NCBI GenBank assembly: GCA_030374805.1
Contig: JARGSG010000014.1
Location: 620,001 to 684,000, forward strand
Length of the DNA: 64,000 nt
Reading direction: 5' to 3'
Source of the DNA: Gracilaria gracilis
Lineage: Eukaryota; Rhodophyta; Florideophyceae; Gracilariales; Gracilariaceae
Within the stretch, counting starts at the first letter, position 1; the number at the start of each line of letters is the position of its first letter. The position numbers were made by a program, and so were the translations under genes. This document shows positions 20,048 through 30,174 of this stretch, in pieces. The notes under the pieces are model-generated. The model searched no databases and was not told where the DNA came from. It saw only the letters and a list, made by a program, of their open reading frames with translations.

Positions 20048-20826
20048 TATATCTGAAATGTGCTTGTGTGTTCGATTGATCGCAAAGTAATGCTTTGTGC
20101 AGTAAGGATCTTTGTGTCTCTGTGTTTGAGAAACAACACATGATGTTTCGCATGAAGGACAATGAACCAGCCGAACAGACGTAATTAGAGGGATACAGGT
20201 ACACGATTTCCTGCATCTCCCTGGTCCGGAGCACGTTCCGAACTTGAAAAGGGTTGGCACCGCCAACTGGACCGAAAAAGGAGGGCAATGTTGGCAGGGC
20301 TCTTTGCAAGTTCTATTGCTCCCAAGGGCATAGAGCTTCTTCACATGCCACGTTGGAGCAATCCAAAGCTCAGCTCAACGTACAATGCCGACGATGCGCC
20401 GTCACACCTGAAGGGGACAGTGAGGGTAAGCCAGAGAGAGAAAGCCCGAAGTGGCGCCTCTCGTGCGCTATTTGAGTTTCCTTCCCCTTCGCCATGAACA
20501 TCAGTTTGGCTGCCCAACTTTACACGGTAACCAGGGGTAGTTGGATATTGTTGTTGTTGCAAAAGATTCAATTCAACGTTCCTAACCAATGAAATCTTTG
20601 TAACAGACTTACTTCTACTAGTGCCAACAGGAGCATAGACTTACTTCTACTACTGCTAACAGGAGCATAGCCTGGTTCATTCTGACTTCAAAGGATAGGA
20701 ACGATAGCCTTAAATGCTTTCGAGGTGTTCTTGAAACAAGATCTTACAAATGATCTTTTACAATACCGGCTGGAGAAAAAATAGCTTCTTCATGGAATGA
20801 TAAGATCATTACAATCCCTTGTAGTT
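20048..20826. other. Intergenic region
   Basis: No gene recognised. It contains a 32-bp tandem duplication at 20606-20669. Confidence 0.5.
20606..20669. repeat. 32-bp imperfect tandem duplication
   Basis: Two adjacent 32-bp units (20606-20637 and 20638-20669), each beginning GACTTACTTCTACTA and ending AACAGGAGCATA, differ at only a few central bases. Downstream of membrane-protein gene A. Confidence 0.8.
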
Positions 20827-21837
20827 TTAGACGGGAAGTGCTTCCGCTTTTCTGTGAGCAGGGCTATCACAATTACTCCTATCCTTTTCTTGGCACACAA
20901 CGGGACGATCTTCGCGACCCATTTCATCACGTCCCATATCTGGAACGCCCATATACACACCGGCCGCTCTCTCAACACTGTCATTTATAAGATCCACTTG
21001 GTCTTTAGTACGGAATTCACCATGTGGGTTCCAGATATAATAGCATGCATCGGACGCGACACGCCTTGCAACGTTGCCTATTTCCGAACGGTCTGTAGCC
21101 CCAACTCGTTCAGGTTGACGTGTCTCGGAAAGTTCTCCGTACTTTCCGAGCAGCTTTGAATAGTCCAGAACTATATCTTTGTTCACTTGGTCGACAACCA
21201 GCAGTAGATCATAAAACTTCTTGAACAGGGTATCCCTTAGTCTGCCGTTCGCTTCTAGCTTTGTCTTGAAATCAACAGTACCGATTTCGTCCAACTCATC
21301 AGAATGAAGTTCCTTCTCAACCAAGCGAACCTTATAGGTTTCCTTTCGTTCACTACGCTTGACATACTCCTCCACACCCCTCCAATAATGCTTCCCGCTA
21401 ACTACCCTAGCCCCTCGGCGTATGACCAATTCTGGCTTCTTTTTTCTCGTTGGACTAGTCGAATATCCGAGACGTATAATCTTGAGTCTGCGTAATTCGA
21501 GAGCAACTTCGAAAGCACGAGCAGCGCGAGAACCGGACTTGGTAATTGCTGCGTACAACCACAACCACCGCGCTGAATAAATAATCGAGATGAGCAAGAA
21601 TTCACGAGGACCTGTCTCAACCCAAACCCCTTCAGCGATGAATCGACCGGCAGAGAAGATGATATTCAAACCCACAAAGAGCGTGTTCAGTACGTTGCGA
21701 ACGGGGCTGCGGCCCCAAACGCTTCGCCGTGGATCGATTCCACCCTGAGTGGCAATTGCACCACATAGGAGTACAAAAGATACAAAATCGGCCCACACTC
21801 CCAAATGTTCTTCGATAGAGTGATCGTTCATGGCCAT
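20827..21837 (-). CDS. Orphan membrane protein family, copy A
   Basis: 336 aa, ATG at 21837 (context CCATGG). Three or four hydrophobic segments in the first 105 residues (FVSFVLLCGAIATQGGI, VLNTLFVGLNIIF, FLLISIIYSARWLWLYAAI) precede a soluble C-terminal domain. That domain has three blocks shared with copies B (24229-25239) and C (30175-31107): ELVIRRGARVVSG..YWRG, VRLVEKELHSDELDEIGTVD and RVGATDRSEIGNVARRVASD. Copies A and B have the same length and are highly similar along their whole length, so they are a fairly recent duplicate. No family recognised. Divergent from the HET/TIR-like gene at 22961, with 1.1 kb between starts. Confidence 0.7.
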   Translation of the reverse strand: MAMNDHSIEEHLGVWADFVSFVLLCGAIATQGGIDPRRSVWGRSPVRNVLNTLFVGLNIIFSAGRFIAEGVWVETGPREFLLISIIYSARWLWLYAAITKSGSRAARAFEVALELRRLKIIRLGYSTSPTRKKKPELVIRRGARVVSGKHYWRGVEEYVKRSERKETYKVRLVEKELHSDELDEIGTVDFKTKLEANGRLRDTLFKKFYDLLLVVDQVNKDIVLDYSKLLGKYGELSETRQPERVGATDRSEIGNVARRVASDACYYIWNPHGEFRTKDQVDLINDSVERAAGVYMGVPDMGRDEMGREDRPVVCQEKDRSNCDSPAHRKAEALPV

Positions 21838-22755
21838 GGGGTGGTGAATGAAGACGTTGATGCGTCTGTGCGGGTTCTCTGAAAACTACATGTACCAGAA
21901 CTGCCCAACCTGCCGCCTTTAGAGTTTCCAAGATTCGATCAATTGCGCTCCCAATCAAAGTACATTTGCATGTCTGCAGTGGCCAACTTAAACGAGGAGT
22001 ACAGTTTTGTATGAAGAACTAACGACTTATTACAACCGAGGTCCTCCAACTTTGTAAAGATAGGAGAGCCACCGAGCGCTACATTTGTAAAATAGTGCAA
22101 CCCAAAAAGTGTTGGACAAGACCAATAGCAATTGTTCGTTTCTTGCCAGGCGATATGAACTGGAGGGAGATAATTTCGATGACTTGCACAACGCTGGCAT
22201 TCTACAACAAGAGTGAGGGGAAGCTTTTGAAAAGACGAGAAAGATTGGAAGCCACTCTGGGTTGTATTCCATTCCCTTGTTGTAACTTATTCACAGGTGG
22301 ATCATCCAACTTGGATGCGATTTGAAGTAAAACGCTACAGTACCGTTGGTGCCTTCGTATGATACCCTTCGTATCCATACTGTACATACCTTCGGTAGTG
22401 TATCTACTTTCGAAACAAAAAAAACGTTAAATGAACACACCGCCAATCAGCGAGAGATCGCAAGCGGCACAAGAGCGCTTTGCAGCCCAATCATGAGTTT
22501 GTTAGAAAGCTGCTGTGTTCTGCTGTGACTGTTCACCGATGAGGTCTTGATAGGGCAGAAAGCAGTCAATGCAGACTCTGTATTGCAGAGTCGTAATTGT
22601 TGTTCGTTATAAAGTGTAACCGATAGACTCTTTAGCGCTAATTCGTCGGCTCTGAAGGCTTGTGCGTAGGCTGACGATGACGATGACGTCACGGTTGCGT
22701 ACGTACATACGGTAAAGTTTACATGTGTGTGATCCGAGGTAGAGCTACGTGTACA
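21838..22755. other. Intergenic region between divergent orphan genes
   Basis: No gene recognised. TACCGTTGGT at 22341-22350 is one of the dispersed MYB-like motifs. The right end runs into the inverted-repeat cluster at 22756-22909. Confidence 0.5.
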
Positions 22756-22801
22756 GTCTCGTTGTCGGCAGTAAAGTATATATACCTGCCGACAACGAGA
22801 C
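22756..22801. repeat. Perfect 16-bp inverted repeat enclosing a TATA box
   Basis: Arms 22756-22771 (GTCTCGTTGTCGGCAG) and 22786-22801 are exact reverse complements. The 14-nt spacer contains TATATATA at 22777-22784, which would place transcription start near 22810 for the gene at 22961. Confidence 0.85.
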
Positions 22802-22813
22802 GTTTACCAAGGG

Positions 22814-22833
22814 AACGACGTTCTAACGTCGTT
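22814..22833. repeat. 9-bp inverted repeat
   Basis: AACGACGTT and AACGTCGTT are exact reverse complements separated by CT. They lie in the probable 5' leader of the gene at 22961. Confidence 0.75.
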
Positions 22834-22909
22834 AGCGTTAACTCTACCTGCCAGCCTGGCGTTAGCGTTAACTCTACCTGCCAGCCTGGCAGGTAGAGTT
22901 AACGCTAAC
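22831..22909. repeat. 30-bp tandem repeat followed by its inverse; perfect 22-bp hairpin
   Basis: A 30-bp unit beginning GTTAGCGTTAACTCTACC occurs at 22831-22860 and again, identically, at 22861-22890. The second copy forms a perfect 22-bp stem (22861-22882 with 22888-22909) around the loop AGCCT. Placed in the likely 5' UTR of the gene at 22961, it would form a very stable RNA hairpin. Repeated tail-type sequences or a degenerate mobile element are alternatives. Confidence 0.85.
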
Positions 22910-22960
22910 GTTCGTGGCAGTGCCAGGTATGCGTTAACTCTTATCCCTCTTACGTTCAGC

Positions 22961-24037
22961 ATGCTTTTTGTCACTTGGCGCACGAGCACTTTCTTACATT
23001 GCCTTCGAGCAACCCAAGGTCGTGATAGGATCATGAAAGATGCGTCATGGAAGCAGACGGGAAAGCCTCGGTGTCCCCGCCGAACTTTTGTGAATCCTGA
23101 AGAGGATGTTCCCTTTTTTTGCTTGTCATACAAGCACGAGTCCGATATTAAGCCGCTAAACGCAGATGAGTTAATGGGTGCATTGAAGAAAGCGGCAGTA
23201 TTGGCCGAAAGTTTGTATGGGAAGAGATGTTTCAGAATATGGGTCGACCAGCTCGTGTTCGGGAGTACCCAAGGATGGGTTGGCATAGGACTAGTGCCAT
23301 ACTTACTGTTCCCAACTGTTTTTGCGTCTGAAGCCGAGAAGTCAACATCCAGCTCATGGATCTGTATGGAAAAGTTATGTTCACAGCTCATCGTGGGAGG
23401 TGACCTTAGCGGGTGTAGTGGTACCGAACTTTGGAAAAATGTCGCGTGTTCCAATACTCTGTTAGAAAGCATTTCAGCCGTTGCTGAGGTGGTTTCCAAA
23501 CAAGAAGAAGATATAACGACCATGAGGTCCGATGATCTTGAATACCTTCATGATTGGGCCAGAGGTATTCTTTACGGGAAGTATGACAGTAGTCCCTACG
23601 AAGGAGCAAGGGAAGAACTAGGTCAACCTTGGAATCTGGCTGAACACAAAAAGATGCACTATATAGCACTTTTCTCTCTGAGAGCGAACGACAATTCTGT
23701 GTTGCGACACTATTACAGACAAAGAACCCATCGATTCGAAAACGGAAAAGACGGTTGGAATATCAAGCATATTCTCTTCGATGCGAACCCGAAGGTGGAA
23801 AACTTCGCTCTACTAGAAAAGGTTACCATTGCGGTGAAAGCGGAAGGGGCAGAAAATACCCTTGTGCTCGTGACACACTTCTCCAATCAGAGCATATATA
23901 CTCGTCTCAATGTGCTTTATCAGAACGATCACAAAATATGGGTTTCGTCAATGCACACAATCTCTGAGGAACAAGCAGAGGTATACATCAATTTGAAAGG
24001 TAAAGGCGAAACCGTTGAACTAGAACGCCTGTATTAG
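22961..24037 (+). CDS. Orphan protein with HET/TIR-like signature, shorter paralogue
   Basis: 358 aa, intronless, ATG at 22961. FFCLSYKHES (about 52-61), CFRIWVDQLVFG (about 90-101) and GWVGIGLVPYLLF (about 105-117) parallel the HET-domain order LSYVWG, YLWVDSLCI, W..E. All three recur in the 542-aa protein at 11359-12987, as do later blocks (LHDWARGILYGKY; ENTLVLVTHFS). The start is followed by a slightly hydrophobic MLFVTWRTSTFLH that is not a convincing signal peptide. The gene lies between membrane-family copies A (divergent) and B (tail to tail, 191 bp). Its promoter and leader hold three inverted repeats. A cytosolic signalling or cell-death role is inference; the family is not one I know. 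Confidence 0.6.
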   Translation: MLFVTWRTSTFLHCLRATQGRDRIMKDASWKQTGKPRCPRRTFVNPEEDVPFFCLSYKHESDIKPLNADELMGALKKAAVLAESLYGKRCFRIWVDQLVFGSTQGWVGIGLVPYLLFPTVFASEAEKSTSSSWICMEKLCSQLIVGGDLSGCSGTELWKNVACSNTLLESISAVAEVVSKQEEDITTMRSDDLEYLHDWARGILYGKYDSSPYEGAREELGQPWNLAEHKKMHYIALFSLRANDNSVLRHYYRQRTHRFENGKDGWNIKHILFDANPKVENFALLEKVTIAVKAEGAENTLVLVTHFSNQSIYTRLNVLYQNDHKIWVSSMHTISEEQAEVYINLKGKGETVELERLY

Positions 24038-24228
24038 CTTCTGTAGGTGGATAGTACGAATCATTGGAGTTGATCTTTCTGCGTGACAGACGAGATCATA
24101 CTGTTGGGGGTCTGAGCTATGCCAATAGGAGCAAAACACAAACGTTCCGACCACCCAGGAAGCCTAGGACGACGTTGACCAACAAAATGCTTCTTTCTTG
24201 TCCGAGGTAGCATCCCATCCACCTTCTC

Positions 24229-25239
24229 TTACACGGGGGATTCTGTTCTCGTTCTGCCACCAAAGCAGTCAAAAATTTTCCAATCGTTTTCCGAGTAGAC
24301 ATGGGGAATATCCTTGCGTCTCATGCCATCAGGGCCCAAATTGGCAACACCCATGTACGCAGTGGCCGCGTTCTCAACACTTTTGTTCAAGAGCTCCACT
24401 TGCCTTTTAGTGCGGAGCTCACCGTCTGGAGCCCAGATGTAAAAACATGCATCGGCTGCGATACGCCTCGCAACGTTGGCTACGGGGAAAGTGTCAATAG
24501 CGCCAACTCGTTGGGGTAAGCGTGAGGTTTCCCGAATTGCCTCATATTCATCCAGGAACTCTGAATAGTCCAGCTTTAAATCTTTGTTCCCTGATTCAAC
24601 AGTCAATACTAGGTCATAGAACTTCTTGTAAAGCGCATCCTTGCTGTCTGTCTCCAACTTCCTCTTGAAGTCCACGGTACCGATTTCATCCAACTGACTA
24701 GAATGCAGTTCTTTTTCAACCAAGCGAACCTTATAGGGTCCCTTTCGTTCACGACGCTTGACGTACTCCTCCACACCCCTCCAGTACGGTTCCCCAATAA
24801 CTACCCTAGCCCCTCGGCGTATGACCAATTCTGTTTTACCCTTTCTCCTTAAACTAGTCGAAGGTCCGAGACGTATAGTGTTCAGTTTGCGTAGTTGGAG
24901 AGCAACTTCGAAAGCTCGTGCAGCGCGAGAATCCGACTTGGTAATTGCTGCGTACAACCACAACCAACGCGCTGTATAAATAACAGAGAGAAGCAAAAAC
25001 TCACGAGGGCCTGTCTCAACCAGAATCCCTTCAGCGATGAGTCGAACGGCAGAGAAGATGATATTCAAACCCATGAAGAGAATATTCAGTACATTGCGAG
25101 TGGGGCTGCGGCCCCAAACGGTTCGGCGGGGGTCGATTCCGCCCTGGATTACAATCGCAACACATAGGAGGAGAAGAGAAACGAGATCGGCCCACGCTGC
25201 CAAATATTGTTCGACTGTAGTATTGTCTGCGGTGTCCAT
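24229..25239 (-). CDS. Orphan membrane protein family, copy B
   Basis: 336 aa, ATG at 25239 (CCATGG). N-terminal hydrophobic segments (LVSLLLLCVAIVIQGGI, VLNILFMGLNIIFSAVRLI, FLLLSVIYTARWLWLYAAI) are followed by the family's soluble domain: ELVIRRGARVVIGEPYWRG, KVRLVEKELHSSQLDEIG and RVGAIDTFPVANVARRIA. Divergence from copy A is spread along the gene with the reading frame kept, so both copies have been under coding constraint. The two differ most at the C-terminal tail. Function unknown. Confidence 0.7.
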   Translation of the reverse strand: MDTADNTTVEQYLAAWADLVSLLLLCVAIVIQGGIDPRRTVWGRSPTRNVLNILFMGLNIIFSAVRLIAEGILVETGPREFLLLSVIYTARWLWLYAAITKSDSRAARAFEVALQLRKLNTIRLGPSTSLRRKGKTELVIRRGARVVIGEPYWRGVEEYVKRRERKGPYKVRLVEKELHSSQLDEIGTVDFKRKLETDSKDALYKKFYDLVLTVESGNKDLKLDYSEFLDEYEAIRETSRLPQRVGAIDTFPVANVARRIAADACFYIWAPDGELRTKRQVELLNKSVENAATAYMGVANLGPDGMRRKDIPHVYSENDWKIFDCFGGRTRTESPV

Positions 25240-28200
25240 GGGGTGGTTGGTAGAGGTTGGACGTTGTTCCGTGCTTGTCCGAATGCGTGATAAGTATTAC
25301 ACTTATTTACTTCATGAGTAGTTCTTCCAGAACGTTCCAGGTGTAGACGTAAACCTTGAAGTATGTCTGACATGACGCAGTACTCGCCAGGTCCCGAAGA
25401 CCGCGTCACTCTTATATCGCAAGGAAGGAACGCATTGACACAGGTGAATTCGCCAACTCCGCACCTGATGAGGGCAAGCCCGAACTATCTTTGTACAAGT
25501 GTACGACTGAACGAATCACCTTGAGTGCGCGAGAGGGCTCCCCAGGCGAAGAAAAAGGGCTCTAGATAGGAGGGTTCTCATTGGAAGCCCTGTACTCTTG
25601 TATCACGATGATGCTACAGTTGTACAAGCGTCGTATCCATACCCCAAGGGTACGACGCCAGCGTTATAACCCTGTTGCCCAATGCACGAGCATGGGGGCG
25701 CCAGGCCGCCTGACTAGAGATAAGAGCTGCAAAAGTACAGTAATGTTTAACATAAAAGTACCAAGGGTAGAACGCTACTTGGAAAAAGACTGGCACGACC
25801 ATTTTCGGATTACTGTAGTAAGCAAAATTTTCCGGATGCGACCAGGTACCGTTGTATCTAATGGCACCAAACAATAACGATTCGTTGTACAGTATTTACG
25901 TTGGTGGTGAAGAGCGAGGTGGCAACCACTTATCGCTCTGTACAAAATTTGTACAAATGACTTGGTAGATATACAACGGTACCAACGGTAACCCTTAGCG
26001 CGAGAGCGTACACGCAATAGAAAAGACAGGCGATGTAAAATAGTAACGAAAACGCACCAGTGCTCAGATAACCCTCTGACATGTGTTTCTCGTACTCGAG
26101 TGGGGCTAATCTTGTACGTACTATCTAACGGCAACCCTGTTATCGTTGGTACATTATGATAGTCCTTTTGCCTTCTGCCATTCGCTCTATCTACGAAGGT
26201 GAGAGGGCTAACGCCAACTCTACTAAACATACAGGGAACGAGAAAAGACAGCGACTTGTTGTTGACATAACTGCAACTAACATTTACACGGTACACGGTA
26301 GTAGATACGGGTTATTGCCTGGCTACAATTATTAGATATATCTGAGATTTGTTTTTGATTTCAATCTATCCACACAGTTTCAATGATTTGTCAAAGTTCC
26401 AGCTCAAACTCGAGATTTGTCTTCCAAAAATTGCAAACTCTTTAATTTCATATAGAATTTGGGCGTCCAAGCACTCACAACTGTATCTATCTATCCCATA
26501 TCTGAACTTTGCTACCCTGGTTATCGAGGTCACTTCGGCTCAAGAGGCCCGCCCATGCCCCGATTCATATGTAAAACCGTATCTAAGGTGAACCCTTTGT
26601 GCTGGATGAAGACAGAAGCGTCGCTCCTAATAGTATTTATCTCATATTTATGAGAAACACAGTTGTAGACCGTTAGAGGAGACAGTTTCAAGACACTGCC
26701 TGTGTGAGCCGCAGTGGGAACGACGTTGCGAATTAGCAACTTTGCTTCGTAAAGCTCGAATCAAGGCTACACAACAGGCTTGATGAAGGCAGCGCATGCG
26801 GGAATGATCGCATTCATTCGAGACGGCCTTCATATCCATATCGACTCTATGCGAAAAATGCCCGCACATATGCTCCACACGTTCACTGTTCTTCGATGGC
26901 AGTCAAAGCGCCATCTGGTGGGTACTCTTGAATGAATCGGAACGTTACCGTCTTGCCGCAGCACCAAGTATCTGTTGACGGTCATTAGATTGCGGCATGG
27001 GCAATTGTCATAGATAGGTTGCGCATTGGGGTTTCTACCTTCGCTGTTCGTTACTCATTTCTTTGACATATTGCACAGGTGCGCACTTGGTGCACAGTTT
27101 CACAGTTCAATTATGTTCAAGCTCCTGCACAAAACTTCGAGCAGCTTTGCACACAGTGAAGAGAGCGCGCCGAAGTGCTCATGCGCGATGGACATGAGTG
27201 CCAGCGTTTTAGCAGCTGTCACTCCAATCCAGGTGTTTGTTTCACGTGGCTAATACCGACGACGACAACCACACGGAGGGCGCCCGTAGGAGCCGCGACC
27301 CTCATATCCTTTGGTAGGAGCCATTGTTCGACAATCCTAACCATTACCCTTGGGACGGGCAAGAGGGCGGCTTCAGCTTTGTGTGGGAATTATTTTCGAC
27401 GTGCCTACTGCGATGCGGTATAGTCTACGTGTACACTAGATACACGTAGTTACCTTCGTCAGTCGTACTGTATGATATCTACGTGTACCCTTGTTTCCCA
27501 ATCCGAAACGAAATTTAGTTCCGGCTTGTGTCGGAAGTCTTGGCATCGCATGATCGGCGTCACAAACTTTGCGACCGAACTTGACTATCTACAACTGACT
27601 CCGAACCTTCCGAAGCGCTGGCGAAGAATCTGCGACTGCTGAGGATCACCCCGAATCCAAGACGGCTGGACGTAATGTATACAAGTTTTTCTTGGCACGC
27701 TGCCGGATGGCTACACGTAGTTAATCCTGGCCGCTTAATCCTCACCGTTTCCACCCCAAGCAATACAGCCATTCAGTTCCAGTTGCACTCTCATCTGAAG
27801 AAACTCGATGCTACATAATGAGCGAAACATCTACTATGGAATCAATGGGGAGTACTCGCGCTTATCTCCGAATTCTTTGCTTTTTCCACCGCTTTAACAG
27901 ATGTGGAAATTATTACAGACGTAGCCAAATGAGGCTTGTTTCCCTGTTTAAAGAAAGAGTCGAAGAAATCGCTTGTCATGGAACTCGGTGAGGCACAAAT
28001 TGAGAACCGGGCGTAAAGGTTCTTGCAGTAACGAGTATCAGAGCTCAGTATTAATGATGTCTTGATGAGCTTCAAAACACTTGAGAACAGAACGAAACTT
28101 AATTTTGTCACACATGGCAGCGACGGACACCTTTGTCAAGAAACGATGTTGGTTTGAAAATCTTAGATCAAATCAATTCCTATGATCGATGGAAAGAGTG

Positions 28201-30174
28201 AGCAGTTGCACGGAGAGTGCAACATTTGGCGTCTACTTCAGATCACAACGTTTTGAGAACTATGTTTGTTGGACACTTCTGATGCGGGCAATCGTGCATA
28301 GAGACGACCGTTGCACTGTTTCGAACTTATCAATTGGGAAAAATGAACCATACGATGTATTTTGCCTCTGTTGCACGAATTATCGCATCACATTGTTGCA
28401 ATACGCGCGAAACAGTATGTTCGTCTTCTTGAAACCATCCAATAGAAAGAGGTTGCTCTGCAACTGCAGACCGGGCGTTTTAAACGCTGTGGAACACTCT
28501 TTATTTGTCAGATGCCCAACGAAGATTCTGCCAAGAAGTTTTTGTTTGCCTCCCCTCGTGAACGTCTTGTTGCCAATATCATTAAGAAATGGCCTTAAGA
28601 CAGAGTATCCTTCCTCGGTATAGTGCGCTTCTTTCAATAGACGTGTTCCGCACCAAGAGAAGGAGAAAGAGAGAGAGAGACTATCCAACAATGTTTAATG
28701 GCCGTGCTGGTGGGTCCTTTCTTTAGTTATGCTTTCATGGGCATGCATAATTTGGGAAGCGCGTTTTTGGCATTCGAATTACTACTGCCGTGTCACTCTT
28801 TGTGTACGCCTGTGAAAGTTGGCCAGGCAGCCCTCTTGTTTTCATCGTTTTCGATTTGTATCGCATGGCCAAAGTGTGAAGTGGTGATTTCCGTCCATGG
28901 CAGATGATGAAGTTGTTAAGGTGACGATAGAAGGTCTGTGGATTCGATGAGACCTGTAGTTCGTGTCGCACTCAGTGAGTGAAATGTCCGACCTAGAGAA
29001 TCTGATTTCACAACAGACATTAGAGCTGAAATTCAAAGGCTCTGTCCTAACGGAGAAAGCAACTGGGAGTTAGAGGCTTGCGACACCCTGGAAAAGCGCC
29101 GTATTGAGAGCATCTGCGATTAGTCATGGGTCAGGACTCGGTCCTTTCTAGTTCATAGCAGAATCCAAGCTCCACTTTCACTTGATTTCTTAGTTCTTAA
29201 GCTCTGCACTGCTATTGAATATGTCCATACTGAATTTCTGAGACCAGCCACAGCAAATGCCGTGACGGACAAAGCGAAAGCTACGTGTAATTGAACCACT
29301 GCTAGCTCCAAGGAATGCAAAGAGGGCGTATACCTTTTATCTGAAGAGGTGTGTGAAGTTTGCGTCGCACAGAACGCTGAGAGAATGGTAGGCGTAACCT
29401 CATCTATAATACTTTGCGATCGATGGTACATTCAAAAACATGATTTTAAGAGCGATACACCTGGTACTAAGATAACATAATCTCTTGGAGTTTGATGTGG
29501 AACCGTTTGACAGTTAACGAAAGGAGGGGATCATGAGGATCATTACGTGGACTCGGGCCAAACTAGATGCTGAATACCAAAAAGCAAGAAAGGTGTAACT
29601 CTTTTCCACCAGACAATCGTTCTAAGGAACACGCAACCAAGCCTATGATGGAACAAGGACTATGACGCTGCTGGACTTGTTGGCCAAGGATAGGTCTCTG
29701 AGAACTCGGTTTCCCACTAAGGACCAAGACACAGGGTTGAACAGACAAACGCCCTTCGCCTGATAAACATCATGTCCACCCTGCTGAGTTCATCACCAGT
29801 TTGTCAATCAGGGTGACGAGGCCAACATTCTTCTTATTAACGCGTAAACACACCAGAACTGATTTCCGAGAGATCAATTCGAAACAGTACCACGGGTGAA
29901 CTTTAGATACGAACTCGAGAGAGCGAGAACGTCGAAAGTATTGCTGTATTTTTTGTGCCTGTTTGTCTGTCTCTTTTTGTTCGTTTAAGAACGTCAACGT
30001 TGTCAAGCTTTGGTACCACCCAACGAGCTTGAGTTCAACTGTCACCTACATCACACCATCATGGGGATGCAGTGTTGGAATAGAGTGGCAATGATACAAC
30101 AATAATTCTGAAGACTAAATAGTGTATATGTGCACATCTCTACTCCTCCAGACTCCCACTGGCAGTGCTCAACC
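25240..30174. other. 4.9-kb gene-poor region rich in short palindromes
   Basis: No recognisable gene. The part 25600-26340 holds several GGTACC/AACGG motifs (for example 25975-25990) and a GCTAACGCCAACTCTAC stretch near 26207 resembling the repeat at 22831. A 9-bp hairpin lies at 27425-27449. Two frames with some protein-like character (minus strand 28380-28691 and 29770-30045) lack an ATG and a promoter, so they are not called. Confidence 0.55.
27425..27449. repeat. 9-bp inverted repeat
   Basis: CTACGTGTA and TACACGTAG pair exactly around a 7-nt loop. Similar CTACGTGTAC strings recur nearby at about 27480. Confidence 0.6.

Noticed and set aside
22831-22909. CRISPR-like repeat array
   Set aside because: Only two adjacent units without spacers plus an inverted copy, in a eukaryotic context.
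28189-28623. 144-codon plus-strand frame
   Set aside because: ATG present but no promoter, no family and an equally protein-like antisense frame; not enough to call a gene.
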